A stretch of 64,000 nt of DNA from Nitzschia sp. DOCU1 (taxonomy: Eukaryota > Bacillariophyta > Bacillariophyceae > Bacillariales > Bacillariaceae). Positions within the stretch are counted from its first letter, which is position 1, and each line of letters starts with the position of its first letter. The notes beneath the pieces are model-generated. The model had not been told where the DNA came from, ran no database searches, and saw only the letters and a program-made list of their open reading frames with translations. The translations under genes and the position numbers were made by a program. Shown here one piece after another: positions 39,701-49,330 of this stretch. The DNA is taken from assembly GCA_951394045.1 (NCBI GenBank), contig OX595993.1, positions 372,001-436,000 of the forward strand, in the 5' to 3' direction.

Positions 39701-42173
39701 AGCACGGGCACATCTGCAGCAACAAGGCACGAAATGGAACAACGAACGAGCCCGAGTTCGCACAGTGGCCCCGATGGAAGTATGGGCAACAGCAGTGGCA
39801 TACCTCGTCGAAGCAGAGAGCCAAGCAAGAAATACTACGGAGGAAGAACAGGAGTCACTGCAGCAATACATGTCGCCGGAATTACGGGCATTCGCGTTCG
39901 GTAGAATCAACAGGCACACCACGTGGCCGTTGCCAACCAGGGAATTATGGATCAAAGAGCTCGACACGGATGCCGACACCTCGATGTTGATGGAGGCCAT
40001 CAAGAAAGGCGAACGACTGGCGAGAGCCCGACTACAAGACAAAGCTTATTGGCCAGCCTATGAACGAGGCAGACTAACAGTGGAAGACGAGGTCCTGTAC
40101 GAATACGAGGAACCCAAGGCCATGCACATCAGGCAATTACGACGAGCGGTGGTGCCAAGGAGACTACGAGACGTCATCATCGCCGCATATCATGCCACAC
40201 CAATCGCAGGACACATGTCAAGCCTCAAGACAACGTACCGGATAGCGACGCGATATTGGTGGCCCAAAATGACGACGGAAATTGATAAAGCAGTCACAGG
40301 GTGCGGCCACTGCAAAGCAGCAAATGCCACAAGTCATAAGGATCAGAAAATCCTACAAGCACTAGAAATGGACGAGCCCTTTGATGTTTGCGGTATGGAT
40401 GTATGGGTGCCAGGAACAACCAAGCCCACGGACACCCACTCAACAAAAGCAAAACGATTGAAAGTCGAACAACGGGCCGTCCTAACGTACATGTGTGTCA
40501 CAACTGGCTTCGTCACGACAGCATTCATGAGCAATATCGATTCGGACACATCGGCAAGGCTAGCATTCGGACAATTCTTTGTACCCCGAGGCATGCCAAA
40601 GCTATTACTTTTGGACGAAGGAAGCGAATTCAAGAGCGTATTGATTACCATGTGCGACAGACTAGGTATCAATCACTACGTGGTCAGCCCCGAAAATCAC
40701 GACGGGATTATCAACGAGAGGTTCCACAGGTACCTCAACAAGGTACAGAAGATACAGGCGGTGGACATGTCATCACACCAGGAATGGGCCATGAACACGC
40801 TCTTCGCCACGTACGCGTGGAACGCATCGCCGATAGCAGGAACGGACATCCAACGAGCATTTGTTGCAGTCGGACGACATTTCAATTTCCCACTAGACGA
40901 GGCGCCGGAAGAACTAGCAATACCACGCATACACACAGAAGGAATGACCGCAGTGCAAAGAATCGAAGCAATGTTCCCATTGTGGTGGAGGCAAAAAGAG
41001 TTGATAAAAATATTGAACGAGAACAGGCGAAAATATCATCGGGATTTGAAGAACGGCACAAAGAAAAAGAGGATCTTCGAAATAGGAGACATTGTCGCAG
41101 TCAGGAAGCAAATAAAGTCAAAGGCGTCAGAAGGAGCACCGGCCAAACTCACCCTACGATCAAAGGGGCCATACCGCGTCATTGCGAAAGAATCAGACGA
41201 ATCCTACAAACTGCAGAAAATCCCAGCTACAAGTAGGCTCGCGAGAGCAACAGGGAGAACGATAAAGGAGTCATCTTTCCGAATGGAGAAGCTCCCGTCA
41301 CATCTGGTGGTACATCGGAGGGTGGACACGCCCGACACAAGATTAGCAAAAATGAGACAAACATTAGCGCACAACCCTTTGGAGGACAGCTTAGGCATAC
41401 CAGACTTCGGGAAGTACGCGAAAGCCCAACCGGACAAAGCGTACGCATTTGAAAAATTGGAGGATTTATGGCCGGAAGTGGAAGCTCACGACCAAGAAGA
41501 TTCATCGGACGAAGAGGCCGACGAAGCACAAATCAACCAAGCAGAAGAAATTATCGAAGAACAACAACGAGCTGAAGAACAACAAACCCAACAACAACCG
41601 AACAGGAGGAGACGAATCCAGGTACAAGAACAACTCACCCCCAAGATAGCGTTGGCGCTACTCAAGCGGAAAATCGAAAACTCCAAGGACAAGCTTTTTC
41701 TCATCGCCTACAAGGAAGAAGGCGACCCGAGAGGACAATGGTATTTAGTACAAGTGGATGAAGAAGCGACGAGCAATAATTTGGCAAAGAGGAAAGGTCA
41801 ATACCACTGCAGGTGGTACTTCACGCACCCGGGGGATGCCAAAACCAAATGGGTACGAGACTGCAGATTTTGGCCACTGATAAAAGAGTTGAACGAGGAC
41901 GAAGTGATGGGCATGACCGTGCCAACGAGACCAAGCAAAGTCGATAAACTGCTGGCAACAAAAGGCTACAGATACGCATGGTACCAAAAGGAAGTGAACC
42001 TGGCCGAAGACGGAATGGTGGGACCATTCAACTTTGGACCCAGAAACACAATCCCAGTCGATGCATGGCCCAAATTGGAAGCAGCAGCACGAGAAATGGC
42101 GGCAAAAGACATCGATGTCTCCACAATAAACAAGATCATCCCACACAGAGAAGGAAAAAGAAAAAGAGGATAA
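36744..42173 (+). CDS. Gypsy-B pol: RT, RNase H, methyltransferase-like segment, integrase
   Basis: Numbered from ATG 36744 (1809 residues); the frame is open upstream to the gag TGA. Reverse transcriptase spans about 130-440: LTLDLDAGYWQVKM (243-256), VMPMGILNAHAFF, and IVDDVM (356-361), where Ile replaces the usual aromatic of YxDD. About 60 extra residues (295-353) lie before this motif. RNase H has KTDWSKLAFGAVL (516) and ITDCSGLTRFF (607). Residues 715-1025 are a C5-methyltransferase-like segment without catalytic residues, described separately. Integrase has H1150/H1157 with CGHC (1187-1190), then GMDVW (D1219), LLDEGSEF (D1291) and NERFHRYLN (E1325), and a GPY motif (RSKGPYRVI, 1473). 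After an acidic Gln-rich linker, residues 1655-1715 form an aromatic-rich module (WYLVQVD, CRWYFTHPG) of unknown role. Confidence 0.9.
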   Translation: MSTEHARVFAASSATVEEERRAKLGIMEDGTKSVHVPKRVWRPQVKNTYEEPEFQDLAETMDWLFEDSGKVAAKHKAGPEPRNDIIVFDPIRHQQRLDENMQWRNCPEGMKGPIEAIVKEFWDVFDATGMKRHILGYEFNIDTATVQPICCKQPRYGPHETRVITQLANALEAKGLIEDDEGPWGAMVVLAAKPNQGHVHWSEYIFRLCVSYRNLNAITRPFNCFIMRCDDAVEGIGDSNCFLTLDLDAGYWQVKMHEAAKEKTAFFTPEGKKHWKVMPMGILNAHAFFVAMSTDFKREWNQRFSENPTEAIKTLLRVMEKHKSLITAQGMESKIEEFTMSTASAATQGNPGSKVIVDDVMVHDNNPITLLAYFVGMLEVYKRYRITVNLRKTRFFPSRAEFVGIDVLPGGNSPAKSKYETIQKMPIPKSFSDIRMIIGCIGFYSSWIPHYEVEVAPFRDLLKQEPNAGTDPEQAETKLRELWTEDHTAKFDQLKQAIIKGPVLQRADSNRRFLIKTDWSKLAFGAVLCQADTSSEAETALLKEIEGDKCEFDKTLSGLRLRPVDFASRTCKGPECNYHSYVGEAACGRWAFQKFRKWLVGREFTWITDCSGLTRFFEGEANITHTTQRWRLELLAYNFTIVHRPARMLVECDLLSRYESVVANWRETETAQQTTDHVTAAYWKATKEPTPLPFVHHNPTVIGPNTSARTTLAATCDKARATWIIGAGLETATKAMARLGHEAMITLKTDETEYWQEKTDCTNLGKTLQRIEASNKPPPPVEWIVVPGADELKSNEQHQSLEQLIDKATRIGLKSVLMMWTKSKTNEGNKERWAKTLAAKDMVVSTLILNGDTCGAPMASTHIGIIATTEETSMHLPKHINACIAEENRRLEDVLDLPNASYSDYVNVAPKQGADTSRTVNVSYDNTPTSRTLFTQEDKAPNLANVEEIIGRGEFLVQTQDAWVPSQVRAMRPWETLQLLGMDRDEARAHLQQQGTKWNNERARVRTVAPMEVWATAVAYLVEAESQARNTTEEEQESLQQYMSPELRAFAFGRINRHTTWPLPTRELWIKELDTDADTSMLMEAIKKGERLARARLQDKAYWPAYERGRLTVEDEVLYEYEEPKAMHIRQLRRAVVPRRLRDVIIAAYHATPIAGHMSSLKTTYRIATRYWWPKMTTEIDKAVTGCGHCKAANATSHKDQKILQALEMDEPFDVCGMDVWVPGTTKPTDTHSTKAKRLKVEQRAVLTYMCVTTGFVTTAFMSNIDSDTSARLAFGQFFVPRGMPKLLLLDEGSEFKSVLITMCDRLGINHYVVSPENHDGIINERFHRYLNKVQKIQAVDMSSHQEWAMNTLFATYAWNASPIAGTDIQRAFVAVGRHFNFPLDEAPEELAIPRIHTEGMTAVQRIEAMFPLWWRQKELIKILNENRRKYHRDLKNGTKKKRIFEIGDIVAVRKQIKSKASEGAPAKLTLRSKGPYRVIAKESDESYKLQKIPATSRLARATGRTIKESSFRMEKLPSHLVVHRRVDTPDTRLAKMRQTLAHNPLEDSLGIPDFGKYAKAQPDKAYAFEKLEDLWPEVEAHDQEDSSDEEADEAQINQAEEIIEEQQRAEEQQTQQQPNRRRRIQVQEQLTPKIALALLKRKIENSKDKLFLIAYKEEGDPRGQWYLVQVDEEATSNNLAKRKGQYHCRWYFTHPGDAKTKWVRDCRFWPLIKELNEDEVMGMTVPTRPSKVDKLLATKGYRYAWYQKEVNLAEDGMVGPFNFGPRNTIPVDAWPKLEAAAREMAAKDIDVSTINKIIPHREGKRKRG
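38886..39818 (+). other. Degenerate C5 cytosine DNA methyltransferase-like domain inside Gypsy-B pol
   Basis: Residues 715-1025 of pol follow the motif order of Dcm/Dnmt-type enzymes. WIIGAGLETATKAMARLGHE (723-742) matches the SAM-binding motif I FxGxG with its following helix. VEWIVVPGADELKS (781-794) matches motif IV, where PCQ is expected; Ala789 stands in the place of the catalytic Cys. LKSVLMMWTK (813-822) occupies motif VI, without Glu-Asn-Val. ILNGDTCGAPMASTHIGIIA (848-867) matches the motif VIII strand 'LNAxDYGVPQxRxRxFIV', with QxRxR lost. RAMRPWETLQLLGM (969-982) resembles motif IX (RxLTxRExARLQGF). RTVAPMEVWATAVAYLV (1006-1022) resembles motif X (GNAVPPxVAxAI). The homology is my motif reading, not a search result. 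If right, the domain cannot methylate but could bind SAM or DNA. Confidence 0.62.
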
Positions 42174-42768
42174 TTAGGGGACAAGAAGCAACAAAACGGG
42201 TACAATGCAACAGTCCACGGACTCTAAAATAGCCACACACAACGACATACAACATCCAATGGGTACGAACAGAACAAAACAAAATGGGTACGAAGACGCA
42301 ATGGAAAAATAGGGTACAACAGCAACAAGGTAGCTACAAAACAAGAGCAAACAAGAGAAGCACACAATAAAGGTCGGCGATCTCGATACACTAAGAGTCG
42401 GACTGATCATCCGGAATCCTGAAGTGTCGAGGGTTGATAACTACTGGCCGACGGCCGAGCTCGGAAACGATGGCGAGGCGGAGACAATAAGACGGGAAAC
42501 GAGTCAGAACCAAGGCGACGTTCTCAGGAGTGTAGAACGAGTGAGATCGAGGTACCTGCTTTCGATCTGCGTTCCAGAGAGCCGAGCCAAAGTTGAGACA
42601 AGCAGACCGCAGTCTAAGAGGTCAAACCAAAATTGAAGAGTAGTCTCCATCATTGGAGACCCGCTGGAGGGTACCAAAACGTCTTGAGCCAAGGCTCGAA
42701 CCTACCCTTGGAGGTCCAAGAAGTAGCACTCTTCTTCACGGGTACGAAGCTATAAGAAGAAGAGGGGA
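42174..42768 (+). other. Gypsy-B 3' non-coding region and polypurine tract
   Basis: 595 bp between the pol stop and the right LTR without a coding frame. It holds at least five scattered copies of GGGTAC(A/G)A (for example near 42198, 42260, 42287, 42312, 42741). It ends in the polypurine tract AAGAAGAAGAGGGGA (42754-42768), which primes plus-strand synthesis. Confidence 0.75.
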
Positions 42769-43077
42769 CGTAATGGGTGGCCGGAGACGTTAGCCGAGTC
42801 GGAGCAGTCAACTAGGGCAGCACCCAACGGAGTGACACGTCATGCGTTCGGAGGATCGGCAGCAGCAGCCGATCCCCAGAACGAGTGGCTAGAAGCTCTT
42901 GAAAGGAATACAGCACCCGAGCAATCTACTCAGTTATCAACCAACAGTTGCCTCGATAGCCCTAACGAGTCTAAGGACAAGTACGAACAAGTTAACATAA
43001 GCCATGAAGTTCCACGCTAGTGACTACTTTGCCAGCTTGGACCGTGATGAAGAAGATGTGGAAGGAAGCACTTTACG
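42769..43077 (+). repeat. Gypsy-B right LTR
   Basis: 309 bp, same as 33536-33844. Its internal ATG at 43004 opens a frame that runs out of the LTR into the copia pol remnant. TGCT (43078-43081) follows. Confidence 0.92.
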
Positions 43078-45526
43078 TGCTGGGATACTTAAGGATGACC
43101 CGATTCGGATCGGCACATGGACTGAATGTGCCAATTATCACCAGGATACCGAGAACATCCTTGTATCGGAAAACAAGCCAGTCTCATCGCATCGGCAGCT
43201 ATACGAAAAAGACCCTATTTACGCCCGCCACTTAAGAACATTTGGAGAGATGGCGGTCGTTTCATACTACCACGATAAGAAAATGCGTAGTAAAATGGAT
43301 AAGCGGGGTCGAACAGCTATGTTTGTGGGATACACGAAAAACCACGCCGACGATGTCTATCGACTTGTCGACTTGGAAACTAATGGACTGCTGCAGTCCA
43401 GAGATATCCTATGGCTGAACAAGACGTATGGGGAATACAAAGGTACGAATCCGAGACCAAAAGTTGTGGTTATCGATGACGACGATGAGGAAGTTGTTCC
43501 TCTCGCCGAGGAAACGAGAATTACAAATGAACTTATCAGGTCAGCAGAACCTGAGGAGCCGGAAGGGAATGGAGATACGGACGCATCGCAACCCCCAGAC
43601 TCCGAAGCCGGAAGGGAGGAGCCCGACCAAGCTACTCAACAGGAACGGCCCGCCCGAATGACACGCCAGGAGCGCGAGTTGCGACGCCTCCAAACTTTCT
43701 TCAACCCCAATCCAGGCGCCGGTGAATCCGAAGAGTCGAAAGCAGCTGATCGATTAGGAAGGGAAAATGATGCGACGGACTTTCAAAACGCACAAGTGTC
43801 GTCTAAAAATGAAAGTGCGAATGAAGAAGAAAAAGAGACGACTGAAAACGAAGCAGCAGCGACAGAGATGGATGCCGCGCATCTATTAATCGACCACTGC
43901 TTTGCGCAAGAAGAAGTAGAGTACGATGAACCTACGAAATTTAAAGATGCTTGGGACCATGAGGACCCGAAGCAGAGAAAGAAATGGAGAGATGCTATCA
44001 ACAAGGAATTAAATGATATGGAAAATCGAAATGTGTGGACTTTGATCCCGCGTACGCAAATTCCGCGAGATCGGCGTTGCGTTAAATCGAAATGGGTATT
44101 TAAGGTCAAACGAAATGGCGTGTTTCGCGCCAGATTGGTAGCTTGCGGATACAGCCAAATCCCAGGAGTCGATTTTACCGAGAGCTATGCTCCAGTAGTA
44201 AACGACATCACATTCCGAATCATGATCCTGTTGTCGATGATCTACAAACTGAACAACGTGATCATCGATGTCGAGACGGCATTTCTACATGGCGATTTAG
44301 CCGAAGACATATACATGGACGCGCCCGAAGGATTGATGAACAATGGCGCCCATGTGAGAGACGAAAACGCTTTGTGCTGTAAGCTGAATCAGACTATTTA
44401 TGGACTCATTCAATCTGCGAGAGAGTTCTTTAAAAAGCTAAGTGCGAAGCTGAAAGCAATTGGATTTAAACAAGGATACGCAGATCCTTGCCTACTGACG
44501 AGAAACGACGACGATGGCATGATATTCATCGCGCTTTATGTGGATGACTGCTATTGTTGCGGAACGAAGAAAGCGATTGACAGTACGATCGCAGGATTGA
44601 AAAAACAAGGCTTTACGCTAAAGATCGAGAACGATATGACGGACTACTTGAGTTGCAACATTGTCTTCAATGAAGACAAAACGAAAGCGACGTTGCGTCA
44701 ACCTCATTTAATCAAATCAATGAAGGCTAAGTTTGGAGAACTCGTCAGGACGATGACACACTACAAGACACCGGGAACTCCAGGACAAGGGATAGTGAGA
44801 CCAGACGATAAGATGCCAAACGTTACTCCAGAAGAACACAGAGTATATCGAAGTGGAGTTGGCACGTTGCTGTATCTTGTGAAACATTCGAGACCAGACA
44901 TCGCAAATGTGGTGCGAGAGCTTTCAAAAGTTCTGGATTGCCCGACGCACGCTGCATTTAAGGAAATGAAGAGGGCAATAAAGTTTGTATTGGATACAGA
45001 AGACTATGGACTGAGAATTGAACCGAAATTCAGCGGGACAAATCAGGAATGGGACATCGTTGCATTCTCTGATAGTGATTGGGCCGGAGACAAAGAAACG
45101 CGAATCAGTGTGTCGGGATTCGTGATATTCTTATTGGGCGTGCCAATCAGTTGGAAATCCAAGGCACAAAGAAGCGTCGCTTTAAGTAGCAGCGAAGCCG
45201 AAATCGTTGCACTATCCGAAGCGGCAAAGGAAATCAAGTTCATCGTGCAACTACTGATAACGATGGGAATAAAGGTCAAATTGCCCATCATATGCCGCGT
45301 TGACAATATCGGAGCGATATTTATGGCGGAGAATGTGACAACGACGTCACGAGCGAAGCATCTAGACCTGCGAACCAGATACGTAACGGAATTCATTGAA
45401 GATGGATTTATCAAGATAATCTTCGTGAAGACTGCGGAGAATCTAAGTGATTGGTTCACGAAGAACGTAAGTTCGCAAATCTACGATGATCACAAAGAGA
45501 AATACATCAGGCGAGTTGAGTCATAA
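43004..45526 (+). CDS. Copia reverse transcriptase-RNase H (3' half), fused to an LTR-derived start
   Basis: 840 codons. The first 24 codons come from the Gypsy-B LTR and read directly into copia sequence (from about 43078). The integrase tail contains IGTWTECANYHQDTENIL and a 'YTKNHADDVYRLVD' region, followed by an acidic linker. Reverse transcriptase has KAKWVFKVKR-like SKWVFKVKRNGVFRARLV, DVETAFLHGDLAEDIYMD, and the active site LYVDDCYCCG. RNase H shows AFSDSDWAGDKETRISVSG and SSSEAEIVALSEAAKE, as in all Ty1/copia elements. All motifs look functional. It is both the second half of the split copia gag-pol and a new chimeric frame that could be expressed from the Gypsy-B LTR promoter. Confidence 0.9.
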   Translation: MKFHASDYFASLDRDEEDVEGSTLRAGILKDDPIRIGTWTECANYHQDTENILVSENKPVSSHRQLYEKDPIYARHLRTFGEMAVVSYYHDKKMRSKMDKRGRTAMFVGYTKNHADDVYRLVDLETNGLLQSRDILWLNKTYGEYKGTNPRPKVVVIDDDDEEVVPLAEETRITNELIRSAEPEEPEGNGDTDASQPPDSEAGREEPDQATQQERPARMTRQERELRRLQTFFNPNPGAGESEESKAADRLGRENDATDFQNAQVSSKNESANEEEKETTENEAAATEMDAAHLLIDHCFAQEEVEYDEPTKFKDAWDHEDPKQRKKWRDAINKELNDMENRNVWTLIPRTQIPRDRRCVKSKWVFKVKRNGVFRARLVACGYSQIPGVDFTESYAPVVNDITFRIMILLSMIYKLNNVIIDVETAFLHGDLAEDIYMDAPEGLMNNGAHVRDENALCCKLNQTIYGLIQSAREFFKKLSAKLKAIGFKQGYADPCLLTRNDDDGMIFIALYVDDCYCCGTKKAIDSTIAGLKKQGFTLKIENDMTDYLSCNIVFNEDKTKATLRQPHLIKSMKAKFGELVRTMTHYKTPGTPGQGIVRPDDKMPNVTPEEHRVYRSGVGTLLYLVKHSRPDIANVVRELSKVLDCPTHAAFKEMKRAIKFVLDTEDYGLRIEPKFSGTNQEWDIVAFSDSDWAGDKETRISVSGFVIFLLGVPISWKSKAQRSVALSSSEAEIVALSEAAKEIKFIVQLLITMGIKVKLPIICRVDNIGAIFMAENVTTTSRAKHLDLRTRYVTEFIEDGFIKIIFVKTAENLSDWFTKNVSSQIYDDHKEKYIRRVES

Positions 45527-45569
45527 GCTCGACAGAAGGCCAAGGAATTATGGACGTCGGGAAATCAAC

Positions 45570-45579
45570 AGGAAGGGTG
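45570..45579 (+). other. Polypurine tract of the copia element
   Basis: AGGAAGGGTG directly precedes the right copia LTR. Confidence 0.6.
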
Positions 45580-45580
45580 T

Positions 45581-46023
45581 TGAAGTATGTTGATATCCGA
45601 CTCCAAGGATTCATACATACGAATACAGGGAATACACGGATTACACAAACAGACAGATGAACACTAAAGGACTGACACGACGTGACATCAGCAGACAAAC
45701 ATATAAGCACATGACTGACATTGATGGCGGATGTCAATAAGGTGTCACAATAATAAAGACCTCTTGAAGGCGCATCCTAACAAAAGGAGAACAAGAGAAC
45801 AAGAGAATAAAGGAGAACAGTCCGGGACAGAGAACGGATACAACTACAATGTGAAGAACGGAGAGAAATCACGTGTACATGGGGAGAACATGAGATGCTG
45901 ATTGATGGCGCATAAGCGCTATAGTCCCCAGAGACACGACTCACGACAGATGGTCGATACGAGGACTCTTAAGCTCTCACTCTTTGGTAGACCGGAGAAA
46001 CGAAAACACTAAAATAACACGCA
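45581..46023 (+). repeat. Right LTR of the copia element, truncated by Ns
   Basis: 443 bases aligned without gaps to 24035-24477, then the assembly gap begins. I see no substitutions, so this copia insertion is also recent. Confidence 0.9.
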
Positions 46024-46223
46024 NNNNNNNNNNNNNNNNNNNNNNNNNNNNNNNNNNNNNNNNNNNNNNNNNNNNNNNNNNNNNNNNNNNNNNNNNNNNN
46101 NNNNNNNNNNNNNNNNNNNNNNNNNNNNNNNNNNNNNNNNNNNNNNNNNNNNNNNNNNNNNNNNNNNNNNNNNNNNNNNNNNNNNNNNNNNNNNNNNNNN
46201 NNNNNNNNNNNNNNNNNNNNNNN
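46024..46223. other. Assembly gap (200 N)
   Basis: Exactly 200 Ns, probably a placeholder length. It falls inside a repeat, so unrelated sequence may be joined across it. Confidence 0.99.
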
Positions 46224-46380
46224 GACGGAGCAATTGACGTGCTCCTTAAAAACCCGATAGATGTTGAGATTTTCCTACAACCTCAGCCGTGCTGCTCGGG
46301 AGCCCCGTATTTCGTCCAAATTATGACACACCAGAAGGCCTTCCAGTAGCGACGAGGGCCTTGACTTTGGATTTTGCAGC
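46224..46380 (+). repeat. Copy of the tetraspan 3'-flank repeat (most degraded)
   Basis: It resembles 51484-51576 and 53014-53165: the runs GTTGAGATTTTC, CAACC(T/G)CAGCC and GAGGGCCTTGACTTT recur in the same order. No tetraspan coding sequence is left in front of it on this side of the gap. Confidence 0.6.
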
Positions 46381-46692
46381 GTCCCCGACTGATGTATGAT
46401 AGTCTAGCGGTTCCAAAGTGCGCGTAAACGTCTCGCGTCCGGGATTAACTTTTGAATCATGAATAATTGCAATCAAATTAGTCAAACTTGGAATCATTTT
46501 TTGGGCGCGATGATGTTTTCGCTCGATGCTATCACGGAAACGAAATCTCGGTCCGACCATGGCACCGTTTTGATTGACAAGTAGTAAATCAAAACAGCAT
46601 CTTCTCGCATATAATTTTACACATCGCTAGAATACTATTCAATAGACTATAATACGAAATTATATGCGAGAAGGAACAAAATTGCTTTCGCA

Positions 46693-47811
46693 ATGACGAC
46701 TCAAGTGAAAAACACCAATGGTGCAATGAAATTCTGTGCCGCCGTGGCGACTGATGCAAGGTTCCGCCGCACCTGGATACCCACCATGGCATGGCATACT
46801 ATCATTTTGACTCAGTTGAAAGCAGGTGTTACTGAAACAGCCATCACCAAAGCATTCAACAAGATTGTCGGCGATCGAGAAGGCAAATTGTTGAATTTTG
46901 ATGCTTCCGGCACTGAGCAACAATTCATCGTCAAACGAGAGAAGTATTCGGTTGATTGCCATGATGGTAAACCAAAGAAATGCATATATTTCTTTCAAAT
47001 TCACCGGGAATCCGAGCAGCCACAGGAAGTTGATTGTCGTGACCGTCCAGTATTTTGGCAAGCACAATACGATGCTGCCATCACACTGACAAGAAAGCGA
47101 AAGCGGATTGAGGACGGTGGCAACTCCATTTCAAACAATGTTTGCGACTCTGTTCTTGTATCAAATGCACAAAAGAACATTCAAAAGATGAGAAAAACGT
47201 TGCCATCAGAGCAGCCACCATCATCTCCAGAAGAAGCAAAAAAATGGTGATTGCTGCATGGTACTCCAAGTATTCTAGTACGGTGGGCCCGCTTCCTTTT
47301 GACCTCCTCCGAGCAGCCCTACAACAAGAGAATACTGAAGAGCTCAATACTGTGAGTGATGAAAGTGAAGGCAACAACAGTGACGATGACAACAATATAC
47401 TTTGCTCTCGTATCCATGTTGACGACATCACCCTCCCGTGTGGACATACTGTCTGCCATGTCCCGAATACGTACGCCGTTGTTGCCAAAAGCGAAGCTGG
47501 CTCAAACGGTGTATGTCCAAGAAGATGGTGCCCCTGGTGGAGATCCCCAGAAGAAAGGTCCTACTTTGAAAGAGAGCAATCGATCCCACCCAATGCCTCT
47601 GCCCTCCGAATTCATGTCTTGGGAGCAGCTTGACAAACGGTCCGGAAACTGGACAACCATGCTCAACATGTTGATGGCAGACGAAGAGAGAATTTTTCGG
47701 TTGCAGCATTTCGAGGGTGCCAATCCTTCAACCGCTGAGCTGGAGAATGCCGGGTTCCAACACAAATGCTTCCAAGTTCGAGGGAATGTGGACTTCCGTG
47801 TCGAAAAGTAA
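46693..47811 (+). pseudogene. Frame-disrupted gene of unknown family
   Basis: Three overlapping frames look coding in turn. The first (46693-47250) starts MTTQVKNTNGAMKFCAAVAT and ends just after a run of seven A (47238-47244). From that run a -1 shift continues as MVIAAWYSKYSSTVGPLPFD...DESEGNNSDDDNN. From about 47475 the original phase returns with KLAQTVYVQEDGAPGGD and ends FRVEK at 47811. Either two indels broke the gene, or short introns or frameshifting are used. No domain is recognised. A fragment resembling its 3' end recurs at 48861-48990, so the locus has been duplicated. Confidence 0.5.
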
Positions 47812-49221
47812 TTATAATGGAAGCGGTTGATTGCCTCGTTGGTGTTGTTTATTATGTCCCTTGTGTTGTGTTGTCGGTGACCTCATCATGTCTTGACTAA
47901 ATTCGCCACGATATCGTCGTTCATTTCGTGGTTCGGATGGGTCATTTTTGTACCGTCTGGCTTAGTACGAAAATGAGACGTTTACACGGGGTTTGGAACC
48001 GCTATAGTCGTCGCCGAGTCTAGGGGCCACACATCCTACCAAAACATCTCAAGATCGTGACTGCCCCTGGTTCACGAATAGTGTTAATCAAAGTAGTCCA
48101 CCTTGGCATCTCATTTTTGGGTGCGAACTTGTTCTTGCACGATGGCAACACGAAAAGCAATTCGTTCCATCGGCCATGGCAATGGTCGGATCACCATATC
48201 TTCATCAATAGGCCGTATCATTTTTATCGCTTTTAGACATAGCTCCAAAACATATCAATGGACCATCCTGCAAAAGGAATAAAAATGTCAGGCCCTCCTC
48301 TAAGCGTCAAAATCGGTGTAGTAGCAGACGCCATGGTACATTTGAAATCGCTTGCCACCATTCTATTGATCATTACTTCATCCAAACATTGTATCTCAGA
48401 ACTTGTTTTTGCACAGAGCTTTGAATAATATTGATAGAGGCTTATGCAAAAAAGAGTTCTGAGATATTCATTTTTGTGAAAGATATGGTGACATTCGAAC
48501 AATGCGGCACGTTGTGCACCGCCATTGTCGGTCGGCTGCCAAAATTCAATCTAGTATGGATGACACATCTCTAATCTATGAGTAGACGAAGAAGAAGTTG
48601 TGACGACGTTGCGATCCAAGCTCGATATTTTGCAGGGTGTGGTGCGAGAACTTCATCATCAAAGGGGAAGCGCTCCATCTTTTTGTCCCAAGACTGATGG
48701 GTTGGCTTTGCACTCGTCCATCTGTAGAGCAAGTCTAAAATGTAGCAGGGCCCATGCATGCCAAGCCTTGTATCCACATGCGTCCATAGTGATTGCTCTC
48801 TTAAACTTGCAAAGGACCTCGATTTGAAGAGGTTCCGATGAGCAAAGCGCCTTTCCGGGAGAAGTTCACTCTTCTATCTTCCATGCACCCGAGTTTGAGG
48901 GAATGTAGACTTCCATGTCGAAAAGTAATTTTGTAATGGAAGTGGTTCATTGTCACGTTGGTGTTTTGTTTTTGTCCCTTGGCGTGTTGTATTCTTTTTT
49001 TGTGTCAACGTGGTGAAATGCGCTCTTTGAGGTGGAAGAACCGGCATTCGGATGTGTCGATCATTGCCATGGCGTACGCGCGCGCGTGCACGCCCGAATC
49101 GACATGTTTCTATGGGATGTGTGCCCCCTAGAGTCAAGTGAAAGTGTTTTGGGTTGCCTTGTCCCTGTAAATAACCGGCGTCCATCCCCCATTATTTGGC
49201 GTCCCTCCACCATTCTTTGAA
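47812..49221. other. Decayed duplicated sequence without supported gene
   Basis: The 3' part (48861-48990) resembles the end and 3' flank of the 46693-47811 gene, including GTCGAAAAGTAATT and GTCCCTTG. The rest has only short frames. A minus frame at 48571-48777 shows no motif. Confidence 0.4.
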
Positions 49222-49330
49222 CGCGATCACTCCAACAAAGGGCAAGACCCAAAGATGCGATCAGTCCGAGAGCGAACACCACTCCACTGAATAGAAAACC
49301 ATGACCCCGTACATCATGGAAGAGTACTAC
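49222..49330 (+). repeat. Orphan copy of the tetraspan promoter repeat
   Basis: CGCGATCACTCC, CCAAAGATGCGATCAGTCCG, then GTACATCATGGA(A/G) are shared with 50314-50425 and 51785-51885. No tetraspan exon follows, so this seems to be the remains of a third gene copy. Confidence 0.65.

Noticed and set aside
42690..42720. A GGTTCGAGCC T-loop-like sequence on the minus strand suggesting a tRNA gene
   Set aside because: The flanks do not form a T stem, acceptor stem or anticodon arm; it lies in the Gypsy-B 3' region.
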